Origin: Lunularia cruciata
Lineage: Eukaryota; Streptophyta; Marchantiopsida; Lunulariales; Lunulariaceae
NCBI GenBank assembly: GCA_948567375.1
Contig: OX419761.1
Coordinates: 60,363,089 to 60,427,088, forward strand
DNA: 64,000 nt
Direction: 5' to 3'
In this document: positions 45,831 through 57,846 of the stretch, piece after piece
How positions within the stretch are numbered: position 1 is the stretch's first letter
Layout of the letters: every line of letters starts with the position of its first letter
The notes under the pieces: model-generated
Told to the model about the DNA's origin: nothing
The model's input: only the letters and a program-made list of their open reading frames with translations
The model's database searches: none
Program-made: the position numbers and the translations under genes

Positions 45831-48400
45831 GATCCTCTTGTTCAATATGATGTATAGCAGGTAGGTCTTTCTTAGACATTGCTCTTACTTTCTTGAGGGC
45901 TAAATTAAGTTGCCTCTTGTACAACTTATTGTCTTCCCACAATTGCTTAAATGTGACGTTTGCATTTGTGGCTGCCAAATCTGCTATAATATCATATTGG
46001 GGAACTCTCCCCAATATCATTATCTTTGCCTTCGGCTTTGGGTTCAAAGTCTCTCCATGTTCAAATTTGACTTTGGGATGCTTCATGATGGTGATGGAGG
46101 TACTAGTGGTCTTGACTTGAGGTTCCTCAAGTTGGCCCACCTTGACTTGGATCAGATCCTTAACTTTGGATTGGGTGTCCGCCGGAAAAATTGGAGGCTT
46201 TGTCTTTGTTTCCTCCTCCAAACTCAGTTTCCGAGTCTTGAGTATCGCTTCCTTGAGTTCTTTTTGCAAGGCTTTAGCTTTGGCTTTTGCAAGGATCTTT
46301 TCCTCCTTGGCAGAAAGGATTGCCTTTGGGTGCAGCCTCTTTACCTTTCTTGAAGATGATGAGGTCATACTCAATTCTTTGGGATCACGCTTCTTCTTAC
46401 TTGTGCGTGTCTCAACCTTCAAAATTTCAAGCTCCGGCCAGTCTCCTTCCGAGGCCGGGCTTCCTTCCTGAGGTCTCTCCTCCTCAAGTGTTACACAATT
46501 TATAGTTGTATCACCCTTCGCCTGAAGTGCTGCACGCTCAGCTAGGATCTGTACATATTTTACAGGTGGCTTTGGGTTCAGGGGGTGAGGACATTGGTTG
46601 CCCATATGACCCGATCCTTTGCAATTTCCGCACAAGGGAACGTACCTAATTTGCCTTCTTGGCTCCGGACAGTTTGGAGACCAATGTCCCATTGAGCCAC
46701 AATTGTAACATGCCCCGAGTGCAACATTTTGAGGTTGATTTTGGTTGCTCATTGGTGGTCTTCATGGAGGAGCATTGGAGTTATACTCCCTTGGTCTGTA
46801 CCTCGGACCTTGATACAATGTACTCACCTGAGGCGGTACCTCTTGGGTTTGGTACACCGCCTCCTCTTCCTCTTCCTGGTTCCATCCCGGAAGCCAATCA
46901 ATCTACTGTAGTAGGAATGCATCACAAGTATTTCATTTTGTATTTGCATGGCCTGACTTGCCACACGTGGTGCACCACACATCAGATCTGCCAAATGATA
47001 GAGGCTTCCTTTGATCCTTTGCCCCAATCATCTGGATCTTAAAATCCAAAAACTCTTTTATAAGAGCATCCAGCTTGGTATCCGCCTTATGTACACTCTT
47101 TGCTGCTGGGTGTCAATCATTTCTTACCCCCATGTCTTTGTACTTGTCTTGGCTTTGATTCTTCTTTGGATTCCAAGAAGAGCTTGAAGACGTGGAGGAT
47201 TCTTCCAAAGAAGTGGATGTATTGCGAGAAGCTCTCTTTTTGGGCTTCTTGCCTTTCTTCTCCCGGTTTCTTTGATGAGAATGAGCCACATCATAGCAGG
47301 TGACATGTTTGAGTACCTTGTATAGGGAAGTTACATTCCTCTCCTTGGCAAAGATCCAAATGGTGAGAGTCCTCCTAGGAACCATGTGATGGCTTGGGCA
47401 TCAGAGTAATCCACCACACCCGATTGCTTTGGGACTTGGTTCAAGAGCACCATGAACCACTCAGAGTAGTCTCTCAACTTCTCCTTCTTACCTTTGTCTG
47501 AATTGTTGAGTGCCACAAAGACACTTGTGTCGTAATCAACTTCTCAGAAGTGTTCTAGGACATTGTTTCTCAAGTCTGCCCAGTCTGCCGATACAAACCA
47601 CTTCTGCGTTACATGGGTGTACCAGCTCCGAGCTTTCTTTTGGAGCAGACTTGGGAAAATTTGCAGTTGATCCGCCAAGTCATGTTCCTTGTTGGCAAAG
47701 GAGATGACTTTGAATTCTTTGATGAATTCATGAGGGTCTTTGTCTTGTTCTGTCCCCTTGTATTTTTGATAGGTGTGTTGGGTGACAAGCAACGAAGTTA
47801 TCGTTTGACTTGGTGGAATTGGCTGGGGTAAATTTGAACTTGATGGGACCAAGGAGCTGGCTGGTATTGATGCCATGTTGATAGCCCAGGGGTTCCAATT
47901 GATCAAGTTCAAAGTCGGGTCTTCTTTCACAATTTCTTCTTTGAGGGTGTTGACTTCAACCCGAGCGGAAGAATCAGGCTCAACACCTTTGGAGTGTTCT
48001 TTGAAATTCCTTTGAGACAATCAAGGAATCTTATGTAAAAGGTGTTGACACTCTTATTCCATTAGTGTCCATATTGTATTTTCTTTGACAAAATTCTTTA
48101 GAGATGCAACTTCCTTTACAGCTATAGGGGAAGTCGGTGTACTGGGCCGTAATGAATATGTCTGCCCGCTCAAGTCTTTCTTCTTCTTGGAAGATGGAGA
48201 CGAGAAGTAGCCTTGTCAACGGCCTTTGCGTTTCTTTTGGTCAAGTTCTCGCAAGGCTTCTTGCACTTTGTCAAGAAGTTGAAAGTCCAACACCTCTTGT
48301 TTGGTTTTGTCAAAAGTAGATTAGATCTTCAAGCATTTGTCTTCTTCATGATGCAACGTTCATCTTCAAACTCTCTCTTCCCATTGTTCTCTTGATGCAA
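45831..48400 (-). pseudogene. gag: Element C gag relic
   Basis: N-terminal segment (VLDFQLLDKVQEALRELDQKK near 48290), gag domain (YKGTEQDKDPHEFIKEFKV; ARSWYTHVTQKWF; 48020-47544), LRDYSEWFMVLLNQVP (47516-47331) and a basic stretch. Knuckle 1 has lost its last cysteine to a stop (CTTCGKSGHANTK-stop, near 46945). Knuckles 2 and 3 are intact in the open frame 46752-45715 (CYNCGSMGHWSPNC, CGNCKGSGHMGNQC). Confidence 0.83.
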
Positions 48401-48467
48401 ACATTCATATTGCTTTGACACCTAGTTTTGAGTTTAGCTTTGTATTCTTCTACTTCTGCAATTTGTA

Positions 48468-48485
48468 TCCCCGGCAACGGCACCA
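48468..48485 (-). other. Primer-binding site of C (tRNA-Asp)
   Basis: The minus strand reads TGGTGCCGTTGCCGGGGA, matching the tRNA-Asp complement at 17 of 18 positions, and lies 7 bases from the LTR end, the same spacing as in B. Confidence 0.9.
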
Positions 48486-49113
48486 AAAATCATGGGACAA
48501 CCTAACAAATATCACTTTTGTGGTAATCAGGTAAGTAAAGTTTGTTCCTTCAAAGATACAAGTCAAAAATGTCCAAATACAAAGCAAAGTAAAAATCTTA
48601 GTTCTTCTTGGTTGCGTCTTTAGTCTCTCAGGTAGAAACCACACCGAGAAGAGAGTAACAAGCACTGACTCGCAATCTCGCAGTCTCGTCACAAATTAAC
48701 ACTTCTTAATCACAACTCCATCAAATCTTTCCAAACAATCTTGATTGTGATGATTCAGGCTCTCCCAAAAACAGCACTTCATTGCAAAATGACTTTGCCT
48801 GAGAACTATGTTCCACCCTTCCACTAAAGGCACAACTTCCTTGATTGAAATTGCTTCACATCAACTTTGTGTTGCACTCACAAATGTAGAATACTACCAA
48901 CACTACAATTCCTCTCAGATCTTTCAAGGCATTTCTCTGATTGCACTTAACTCAGGATCAAACACATAGAATGAAGATCAAGGTTGCGGAATCTAACATC
49001 CAACAAACACACTAATTTGCACTTCAGAATTCTCCAAACACTCACAAACACAAACAAAAAATTGATACTTGGAATTAAGCTCAAACGATGAGCATTGCTT
49101 CACAACACTTTGC

Positions 49114-49123
49114 TTTATTTATT
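49114..49123 (-). terminator. Poly(A) signal in the 5' LTR of C
   Basis: AATAAATAAA on the minus strand, 180 bases beyond the LTR ORF stop; the clearest consensus among the copies. Confidence 0.55.
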
Positions 49124-49303
49124 CTCAAAAATAATGAGCACTGAACAACATATGATTGCAAATGCCACTCTTAAATAGTGAGGCAAATGACAATTACTAG
49201 CAACTATACCGTTCTACAACAACTTTCCTAACCTGAAGATCAAAAATGACAATCCACCTCTTCATATCTACCTCTTCAAATCTCAAATCTATTACTGCTC
49301 CAA

Positions 49304-50014
49304 TCAGATGTTTGTCTCGACTTTGGCTTCCAAACCGGAAGTAACTTTACTTACTACTTTGTCTTTGGGTTTCACAACTACTAATTCTCCTACCAATTCT
49401 AACACTTCTTCTTTTTGATCTACAATTACTCTAGTGGGTAATCTATCTAACTCTTTATCTTCCAACCCACTTTTCTCTAATATCTCCACTAGTAACTCCA
49501 AAGATATTTACACTCCTATGTCATCTACTTTGGGTTTTGCTCTTACATCCTTCCGAAGTTTATCTATCTCTAATTTCACTAAGTCTAATCTAATCGTGAT
49601 ATTGTCTTCCACTTCCAATATCTTCTTATCTACATGAGTTCTGAGACTGATAAGTAAAGCATGCAAGTCTTTATCCTTTGCATTTCTCCTCCTCGTCTCT
49701 TGCACCAAAAACTTCAACTTGTGCAGCCTCCTCTCTTCAATTCACACGCTGGCTTTTGTACTCAGCATCACCTTCATCTTTGTTACTATCTCCTTCAATG
49801 GCTCCAGTCTCATTCTTCTCTCCCGTTCTTGATTTGCAAGCCAATCTTCTCTATACATTGCCAATTCCGCTTCAAACTTGGCTTTCACCTTCTCCTCCAG
49901 ATTGCAAAGTAACTCTCTTAATCTTTCTTCCTCTCTATATCTCATTGTCAACTCTCTTTGCCAGAGCTGCTTCTTCTCTTCTACATGCTCCATCACTCTA
50001 TCAACCTCTTGCTC
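49304..50014 (-). pseudogene. LTR-embedded ORF in the 5' LTR of C, C-terminal part
   Basis: Continues from 57847 across the D insertion. Coiled-coil blocks VEEKKQLWQREL and RYREEERLRELL (49996-49742), then RTHVDKKILEVEDNITIRLDL and an acidic tail to the stop at 49304. A few stops separate the blocks. Fits the same protein as B 18423-20996. Confidence 0.75.
50011..50014. repeat. Target-site duplication of element D, left copy
   Basis: GCTC, repeated at 57847-57850. Joining the flanks restores an uninterrupted coil-coding stretch of the C LTR, which proves D is nested. Confidence 0.75.
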
Positions 50015-50707
50015 TGTGAGCCGGCCTGTCTCTCACTCAGGATGAACCTCTAATGGCTATTATGGTAGCGCACCATGGACTAAGAAGGCAAGGAACCCCA
50101 ACTCCATCATACTCCTCCAAGGCTAACACTCCAAGACTCAAAACATTGCTCACTAGAGAACTCAATGAGAGAGAGATAGTTGCAAATGAAAGAATGATGA
50201 GTACCTCCTCACCCCTTGTTTATATTCTTGTGAAATAGTTACGTACCAAAGTTACTAATTACCGTAGTAACTCAAGTTACTAGACTAAAAGTCAAGTAAA
50301 GTCAAAAAGTAGAAAGGAATATCCATTTTACATGGGCATATTCCCCTAACCATGTGGTCTTATGTTGACCCAACCACTAAGTCAAGGATTCCTTCACATG
50401 GGCTATCCTTGGACTAAAGAAGAATCCAAAACAAAAAGGCTTGCGGGCCCAAGAGTTCTCAACTCTTTCCTCAAAGCCAAACACCTAGGAATAATACCAA
50501 GTCAACACACTAAAATCCAAAATAGTGGTGCTCATCTTTTCTACTTCCTCTAAAGTAAGGTCCTCTCTATCTTAGCTATGACTAACTTTAGCTAACCATG
50601 ACTAATATAGAACCATCCTTTATCTCTATATAAATAATATCTCTTAAGTACTTGTAATACCAAGCTAAATATCACAATACCACACACATGCACAAATGGG
50701 TGTTACA
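50015..50707 (-). repeat. 3' LTR of element D
   Basis: 693 bp, identical in length to 57154-57846 and nearly identical in sequence. Followed at 50708 by TTTACCCCCGGAC, whose complement GTCCGGGGGTAAA is the polypurine tract. Confidence 0.96.
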
Positions 50708-50724
50708 TTTACCCCCGGACTAAG

Positions 50725-51860
50725 TTTTCACTTTGTCCTCAAAGTGAAGGTCTCTCTACCTTTTATGGTACATCTTCAACTTATCATGGTTAATCCTATC
50801 AAAGTGTCTTCCTCCCAACTCCTTGAGATCATAGGTGTAATTGCCCCACACCTTCTCCACTATGAAAGGTCCAAAGTACTTAGGCAAAAACTTCTTTTGC
50901 ACTCTCTTGAATCAAATGGAATCAAACAACATTACCCAATCACCTTCTTTGAAAGTCTCCACCTTCTTCTTGCCTTGCCTCTTGTCATAGCTCTCCTTTT
51001 GTTTCCTTTGGGCTTGCTCCACTCAAACCATAGCAACTGCTCTTGCCTCTTCCAACTCCATGAGTTGATCCTTCCTTGACTTCTCTGCATCACCTCCTTG
51101 TGCTTTCTTCAATCTCTTATGAATGCTTTGGAAGGTAGGAAGATCAAAGTGAATATGTAAGGTAGACTCAATACCATACACCAATTGAAATGGAGAATAT
51201 CCGGTGGAAGTCTTCATGGTTGTCCTATACTCCCACAAAACTGTATGAATCCTCTTGTCCCAATGATGTTTAGCCCCCTCCATTTCTGCATCTCTGGCCA
51301 ACATCATGCACAAGGTCTGATTGGTTCTCCTACCAAGCCATTGGAATTTGGCTTATAGGATGTAGTTACTCTATGTGTGATAGAGAAATGTCGTAGCATG
51401 GCTGTAGTAATACTTCTTGTAAACTCTCCTCCTCTATTAGAAACCAACTCCAAAGGCATCCAAACCTAGTGATAATGCGTTCATAAAGAAATCTACCCAC
51501 TTCATCTTCATTCTTGTCCCTCAATGGTCTAGCCTCAACCCACTTGGTAAGGTAATCAGTAACTACCACAATGTACTGATTGTTCCTTGGGGTTCTATTG
51601 AGAGGACCTACAAAATCAATTCCCAACTTCTCAAAAGGTCCTAGCAATGGAATTGATCTAAGTGGTGGAGTGGATGTAGAATTTCTATCAAAAGCTTGAC
51701 AACACATGACAAGTTTTGCAATAATCAAGACAATCCTTGAAAATCCCTCTCCAATGGTAACCTGCATCTAGAATCTTGAAAGTAGTCACCTTTCCTGCAA
51801 AGTGTTCTCCACATACTAAACCTTCATGAAACTCCTTTATGAGTAGGATAGACTCTTCCT
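50725..51860 (-). pseudogene. int: Element D integrase
   Basis: HEGLVCGEHFAGKVTTFKIL and KTCHVLSSF are a decayed HHCC (near 51850-51690). The core has GIDFVGPLNRTPRNNQYIVV (Asp, near 51610), then a frameshifted second-Asp region near 51440, and SYKPNSNGLVG near 51340. The later part reads HWDKRIHTVLWEYRTTMKT and STGYSPFQLVYG (51313-51023). The C-terminal tail ends KFLPKYFGPFIVEKVWGNY and RINHDKLKMYHKR near 50750. Three or more frameshifts. Confidence 0.85.
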
Positions 51861-51873
51861 TACCCACTGCTCT

Positions 51874-53340
51874 TCAAAGTAGACCATCTGCTCCTTGGTG
51901 AAAAAGAATATCCTCCACCATTGTGTAAGGTCTAGATCTTGCTGCAAGGGCCTTCCTCTCCCTAGCATGCATCCCTTCTGGATAGTTACCTCTTGTCACA
52001 AAATCCACAATCTCCTTGTACTCCATAGGAACCTCTTGAGTGATTGAGATTTTCATGAGTTCCTCATCCGGGAAGGAATCATCCACTGGCTCATCTCCAT
52101 CATGATCATAGGCTCTAGATAACAAATAAACATTTGCATGTTTCTTTCCTGGCCTATCCTCAATGGTGTAGTCATACTCAGACAAGAGTATCATCCACCT
52201 TGCTAGTCTCCCTTCAACATTAGGCTTGTTGAAGATGTACTTCAAAGCCTTGTGATCCATGACAATGGTGGCTTTCCCTCCAATCAAGTAGTGTCTAAAC
52301 TTCTTGAGACCAAAGATCACTGCCAACCCTTCTCTCTACGTGACAGAGTAGTTTTTCTCTGCTGAAACCATCTGCCTACTAGCATAAGTTATTGGATGAT
52401 CATGCCCATCTTGGTCTAATTGACTAAGAGTGCATCCTATAGCTACATTAGAAGCATCAGTGTAGAGGATGAAAGGCTTACTCCAATCAGGTTTAGCAAG
52501 AATTGGAGCTACAACAAGGGATTGCTTGAGCTCCTCAAAAGCTTTGAGACCCTCCTTGTCCTCCAAAATCACCATGTAATCTACACCCTTCTTCATGTAG
52601 ATGGTCAATGCATAAGCCTTGTTGGAAAATGAGAAGATGAACCTCCTATAGTATCCAACCATCCCCAAGAATTGGCGTAACTTTGTCAAGCTTGAAGGGA
52701 ATGGAAGGTCTGAGATTTTCCTCACCTTTTCAAGATCAATTGCTATTCCATCCTTGGAGATAATGTGCCCCAAAATTAGACCTTCTTCACATCCAAAAAT
52801 GCACTTCTTTGGGTTGAGTGATGCATTTGCCTCATCCAAGCATTGCAAGACTTTGATTAGGTGCTCAAAGTGCTCCTCCTTGCTTCCATAGACACAAAAG
52901 TCATCAATGAAGTCTCTCACAAATTTCCCAATGAAAGGTTCAAATACCTTGTTCTTGAACCGTTGGAATGTGGCTGGAGCATTGCAAAGCCCAAAAGGCA
53001 TGACCTTGAAAGCGTAAGTTCCCCAAGGTGTGGTGAATGTAGTGAGTTGTTGATGCTCTGGTGCAATCTTGATTTGGTTATATCCACTATAACCATCTCC
53101 AAAACTGTACCTCTCATGACCTACAACCTCCTCTAAGATCTCATCAATGAATGGCAATGGGTAGTAGTCCTTCTTGGTAACAGCATTGAGCTTCTTGTAA
53201 TCCACACATATACAAAGCTTGCCATTCTTTTTCTTCATAATGACAATTGGAGACACCCATTTGAATTCTCTACCTCAAAGATAAATCCAACCTCCTTGAG
53301 CTTATCAATCTCCTCCTTCACAACCAAAGATATTGGTGGG
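51874..53340 (-). pseudogene. pol: Element D reverse transcriptase and RNase H
   Basis: RT: MSPIVIMKKKNGKLCICVDY, DGYSGYNQIKIAPEH, MPFGLCNAPATFQR, DFIDDFCVYG (Asp pair near 52910-52902) and LGMVGYYRRF, open from 53256 to 52336. RNase H: ILYTDASNVAIG, ITYASRQMVSAEKNYS, stop TAG at 52335, then VIFGLKKFRHYLIGG, IVMDHKALKYIF and the NVYLLSR end motif, where the final catalytic Asp is Val/Tyr. A frameshift near 53262 separates RT from the upstream linker. Confidence 0.9.
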
Positions 53341-53825
53341 CTCATGCAATGTTTTTTTTGGCGGATTGGTCTTGCATGTGACTCCACCTCTATCTTGTGC
53401 TCCTCCAATGTGACTTCCTTCAAATCCTTGTAACTAAAAGCAAACACATGGATGAACTTGCGGAAAATCTCCTCAAACCTCACCTTCTCCTCCTTGGTAA
53501 CATTTGGGCCATACTTGAGGGTAGATAACCTTCTCTCTACCTCCTCAAGTGTCAATGGTGATTTGTCTGGGTCCTTCAAAACCTCTGGCTTAGGTGCAAA
53601 ATCCATATCACACAAAGGATACACATTTGAATCAGATTCAGATTCATTCTCCTCCGTGGAAGTCTCCTCTTCCATGCTTGTGTCCACACTTGAAGCTCCT
53701 TCTTCAGAATCTGATTCCCAATAATCAGAAGATGGTGTTTCTAAATGTGAAGTGTTGGTGGTGTTAGTCATAGGAACTATGACTCTATGGTTTGATGGCC
53801 CAATCCTCAAGTACCCTTTGTGCCA

Positions 53826-54180
53826 TCAATCAGTTGTGCGTGTTGCTCTCAACCATGGCCTCCCAAGAAGTAAGTCATAGCTTGAATCCTTCAAGATTTG
53901 GAAAGTCATGAGATTTTGAACTCCCATAACTGAAACTACCACTTTATCCATCACCCCTACTGGTCGAACTTGTTGCTTGTTTGCCATGCTCACCACAAAT
54001 GTTGAAGGTCTTGAGGGTATCATACCTAACTTCTTCATCAACCTTTCTGACATGGCATTTACTGCTGATCCTCCATCAACCAATGCATCCTTGATGTTGT
54101 GACCATTCACTCTCACATCAATCTTGGAGGTATATTCACAAGCCTCCCATGGTGTTTGCTTGGCATCCACCACCCCCATT
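53826..54180 (-). pseudogene. pro: Element D protease, with DGG in place of DSG/DTG
   Basis: Open in the frame 54854-53826. The active-site block reads ALVDGGSAVNAM (Asp-Gly-Gly at 54078-54070), followed by MANKQQVRPVGVMDKV and LLLGRPWLRA. Ser/Thr in the second position is usual for retropepsins. The DGG form occurs in some plant gypsy proteases as far as I recall, so it may be native rather than damage. An acidic linker (53810-53235) follows. Confidence 0.82.
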
Positions 54181-55581
54181 GATACTAGAACTTTTGCCTT
54201 CTTCTTCCTCTTGCTCCTTGTAGAACTCAAACCACCTCTAAGCTCCTTTCTCAAGGTAGGGTTCAAAGCAATTAATTGGCCCATTGTGATGTTAGCCTTG
54301 TGACTACCAACATCCTCCAACACATTGTAGTTCCATTGTTGCTTTGAGATCAAGAAGTCCTCCATCCCCAACTTCTTTCTTGGAGTCTTTGTTGTTGATG
54401 GTGTTGAGGTGCAAGTGCTCCTAGTAGACATAGGAGTATCCTTGCTTGGAGTGAATCCTTGAGAAGAGTGAACATCCTCTGCAAAATGAGCTCTCTTCTT
54501 CTCTTGTGCCAAAAGCTCCAAATTAAGACCCTTGGAGTTTGAGCACTCTCCCTTCTCATACTTGCTCTCAACCACATCTATGGATGCTATCCCCTTACCT
54601 TTGTTTGGATTAGGAGCCACTTGGGTTTCACTACCTCCCTCTTTCCCTCTATTGGCTCCCTCATAACCCCTTCTTCCATGGTAAGTGGAATTTGGGCAAT
54701 TCCTTTGGATATGGCCTCTTCCTCCACAACCAAAAAAATTTATATCATTGAAATTGTTGGTTGGTTGGCCTCCTCTATATGGATAGTTTCTATAACTCCT
54801 AGGCCCTCTCCCTACATTCTGATCCACCTCTCTCTTCTCCCATAGTTGCACCACATTGATCTTGAGATCCGCAAGTTGTTCTGTGATGGTTTGAAGTGGA
54901 TCTTTGGTGGAGGTGCAAGAACTGGAGCAACCACTACTTGTGGTGCAATCCTTGCCACCAAAGTATCAGAAGTTCCACCATACTTGTAGCCTTGAGGAGG
55001 ATGCACAACCTCCTTCACCACCAAATCACTCTCATCCCCTTCCAAACTCTCCTCCATACGAATTGCGATCTTGATAGCTTCAACCTTGGAAGAAGGTTTC
55101 TCATATCGCACCTTGCTTCTAATTTGTGGTCTCAACCCTCGCACAAAATTCTTGGTGAGCATGGCTCCTATGCCAATCATTGTAGTCTCCACATCATCCC
55201 CACCCTTCCTCAACACTATGCAAAATCTGGACTCTAACTTTTCCACTCTTTCCACATAGACTCTCACTTTCTCTCCTTCTCCTTGCTTGAGAAATGTAAC
55301 CTCACTCTCATCAATCTCTCATAACTCTCATCAGGAAGGAAGTTCTCAATGAGTGCTGAATTCAAAGTCTCCCAAGACTCCTCTTCCCCATCTCTCCCTT
55401 CTCTCTTTTGGTATTCTGACTCATACCATGTAAGCGCTGCATCCTCAAAGAAATCTGGTAATAATGAGGCCCACTCATTCTTCCTCCTCTCATTGTTTCC
55501 TATGCAAGCTCTTTTGAAGTCTCTCACAAAGGCCTCCACATCTTCTCTATCCTTGCCAAAGAAAACCGGAAGTTTCCCCAT
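54181..55581 (-). pseudogene. gag: Element D gag
   Basis: Start MGKLPVFFGKDREDVEAFVR at 55581, with DAALTWYESEYQK and LIENFLPDESYERLMRVRL typical of retrotransposon gag capsids. Continues as VYVERVEKLESRF and FVRGLRPQIRSKVRYEKP (55267-54880). A single knuckle near 54740 reads FFGCGGRGHIQRNC, its first Cys replaced by Phe. A Ser/Thr-rich linker leads to protease. Frameshifts near 55270 and 54880 break the frame; domains are otherwise well kept. Confidence 0.85.
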
Positions 55582-55815
55582 CTTAACCCCTCACTATCTT
55601 TCTTTTCTCTCATCTTTTTTTTCTCTTTTCTTTTCTCTCACTCTATTACTAATAGAGTATATACATGACTAACACCATTTGAGAATAATCCACTCTAGGG
55701 AACACAAAAGGTTCAGGTTGCTCCAAGATTTCTATAGCAACATCAAATCCTAGAGTGCATATTAATCTAACTCTCATGGATAGTTTATCCATAAGTTGAA
55801 AGATTATCTCCATCA

Positions 55816-56449
55816 CTAATCTTGAGAACTAGATGATGAAGGTGGTAGTATTTCTGTAGCTATACTAAGACTCTCTTCAAGATCCTTCACCAAAGTCTCC
55901 AAAAGTGATTTTACTCCACTACACTCATGTCCTTTTGGAAGTCCTTCAACTCCACAAACCTCACACAACTCCTTGGTCTTAGATCTTCTCCCTCCCAATC
56001 TTGGTGAAGAAGGTCCAACATGCAAACCCAAGTCAAGTAAGCCTCTCCTTTTCCTCAATCTCTTGCTCTCAAAGGTCAATGGACATGAACTTGCCTTATG
56101 TCCCTTCTCTCCACATAGAAAGCACTTAGACTCACTATTTCCTCCAAGTGGTGTAGGTTTTTGGATCCTCTCAACACTCTCTTCAAATTCTATTTTAAAC
56201 TCTCTTTTTCTCAAATCCACCCCTACAATCACCTCAAACCCTTGGAGAACCTTGCATAATCTCAATTTCCACTCTTGATGACCCTCCATGTTCCAAAGAT
56301 GAATCTAAACACTCAAACATGCTTTTTGTTGATCTCAAACTCCTCATGCATGAGATCTCCACTCTGCAAAATTGACCCTTCCTCACAATGTCACTCAAAT
56401 CTCCCAACCAGTATGTGACAGTCCTTTGAAAATTTTTAAACTTGATCAC
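55816..56449 (-). pseudogene. Element D extra ORF upstream of gag, zinc-knuckle protein
   Basis: Two overlapping frames (56449-56234 and 56289-55816) look like one gene with a frameshift near 56240. The second part has CFLCGEKGHKASSC, a full CX2CX4HX4C knuckle, a basic RLRKRRG patch, and a second Cys/His cluster CEVCGVEGLPKGHEC. It ends in a Ser-rich tail (PPSSSSSQD-stop). It lies between the primer site and gag, where Ogre-type plant gypsy elements carry their extra ORF1. Function unknown; RNA binding is a reasonable guess from the knuckle. Confidence 0.6.
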
Positions 56450-57132
56450 AACTTTAGGGCGTCCCTCCCTGCAAAATTTCAGATCTTTTTATTGAGCCAT
56501 TTGGCCTACACACCTTTCTATTCAGCACACATATTTCAGATTTGGTCTCAAAACCACCCCCCCCCCTCACTTCAAAAACTCATAACTCCATGCGCAAGAA
56601 CAATCTCTCTCTAATTTTTGTAGCAACAGGTAGGATACAATGCACTAAAGTTTCTTGGAAATTTTCAGGAGAATTCACTAAAAATTGAAGAAATGGAAGA
56701 CTATGTACAATTTTCCAGAGAGCATGCAGTTGAGGGAGCACTTTACCCTATCAACTTTCAAAAATTCTAGCCCAGTGCGCATAGTAGCTCTCACAATAAT
56801 TTCAAGTGTGCTAACTGAAAGATAACCCAAGCTATCATGTGTAGAAATTTCAAGTCCAGATCTCAAACTTGAGACTTTGCCCAAAAATCACCTTAATCCC
56901 CAAAATCTGCAATCCACCTCACACAATCTCTCCAATTCCTCTCATGTGTACAAGATGTACAAAATCACCTCAAAGACACCATAATGAACTATAGGGTATA
57001 CAAATGGATCTTGGTTCTCTAACATAAGTTCAGCCCTCTCCTCTCCTAATGTCCTCTCCAAGTGAGCTCTCATAGCCTCCGTCTGCCTAATGTAGAATTG
57101 AACGTGGAACATTATCTTGCCTTCTAGAGAGG
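56450..57132 (-). other. Element D leader between primer site and extra ORF
   Basis: No convincing frame apart from short pieces. Includes a run of ten C (56560-56569 region). Probably untranslated leader. Confidence 0.45.
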
Positions 57133-57149
57133 TCCCGGCAACGGAACCA
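57133..57149 (-). other. Primer-binding site of D (tRNA-Asp-like)
   Basis: The minus strand reads TGGTTCCGTTGCCGGGA, 4 bases from the LTR. It agrees with the tRNA-Asp complement except for two bases near the CCA end and one fewer G. A different tRNA is possible. Confidence 0.7.
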
Positions 57150-57153
57150 AAAA

Positions 57154-57846
57154 TGTGAGCCGGCATGTCTCTCACTCAGGATGAACCTCTGATGGTTATT
57201 ATGGTCGTGTACCATGGACTAAGAAGGCAAGGAACCCCAACTCCATCATACTCCTCCAAGGCTAACACTCCAAGACTCAAGACATTGCTCACTAGAGAAC
57301 TCAATGAGAGAGAGATAGTTGCAAATGAAAGGATGATGAGTACCTCCTCACCCCTTGTTTATATACTTGTGAAATAGTTACATACCAAAGTTACCAATTA
57401 CCGCAGTAACTCAAGTTACTAGACTAAAAGTCAAGTAAAGTCAAAAAGTAGAAAGGAATATCCATTTTACATGGGCATATTCCCCTAACCATGTGGTCTT
57501 ATCTTGACCCAACCACTAAGTCAAGGATTCCTTCACATGGGCTATCCTTGGACTAAAGAAGAATCCAAAACAAAAAGGCTTGCGGGCCCAAGAGTTCTCA
57601 ACTCTTTCCTCAAAGCCAAACACCTAGGAATAATACCAAGTCAACACACTAAACTCCAAAATAGTGGTGCTCATTTTTTCTACTTCCTCTAAAGTAAGGT
57701 CCCCTCTATCTTAGCTATGACTAACTTTAGCTAACCATGACTAATATAGAACCATCCTTTATCTCTATATAAATAATATCTCTTAAGTACTTGTAATACC
57801 AAGCTAAATATCACAATACCACACACATGCACAAATGGGTGTTACA
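57154..57846 (-). repeat. 5' LTR of element D
   Basis: 693-bp partner of 50015-50707, same TG...CA termini. Confidence 0.96.

Larger units (their letters stand above)
48493..50014 (-). repeat. 5' LTR of element C, distal part (U5 and coil end)
   Basis: From the LTR terminus next to the primer site to the point of D insertion. Contains the end of the LTR ORF and, on the minus strand, AATAAATAAA at 49123-49114. Together with 57847-60192 it makes a ~3.86-kb LTR. Confidence 0.93.
50015..57846 (-). mobile_element. Element D: 7.8-kb gypsy element nested in the 5' LTR of C
   Basis: Two 693-bp LTRs (TGTGAGCCGGC...GGGTGTTACA on the plus strand), primer site, an extra zinc-knuckle ORF, gag, protease, RT, RNase H and integrase, all on the minus strand. 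Flanked by GCTC. The LTRs are nearly identical, so it is among the youngest insertions here. It is a separate lineage from the long-LTR family (different LTR, gag and linker) and lacks a chromodomain. Confidence 0.95.

Noticed and set aside
56560..56572. Run of about ten C as a possible origin or structural signal
   Set aside because: Isolated homopolymer in the D leader; no supporting context.
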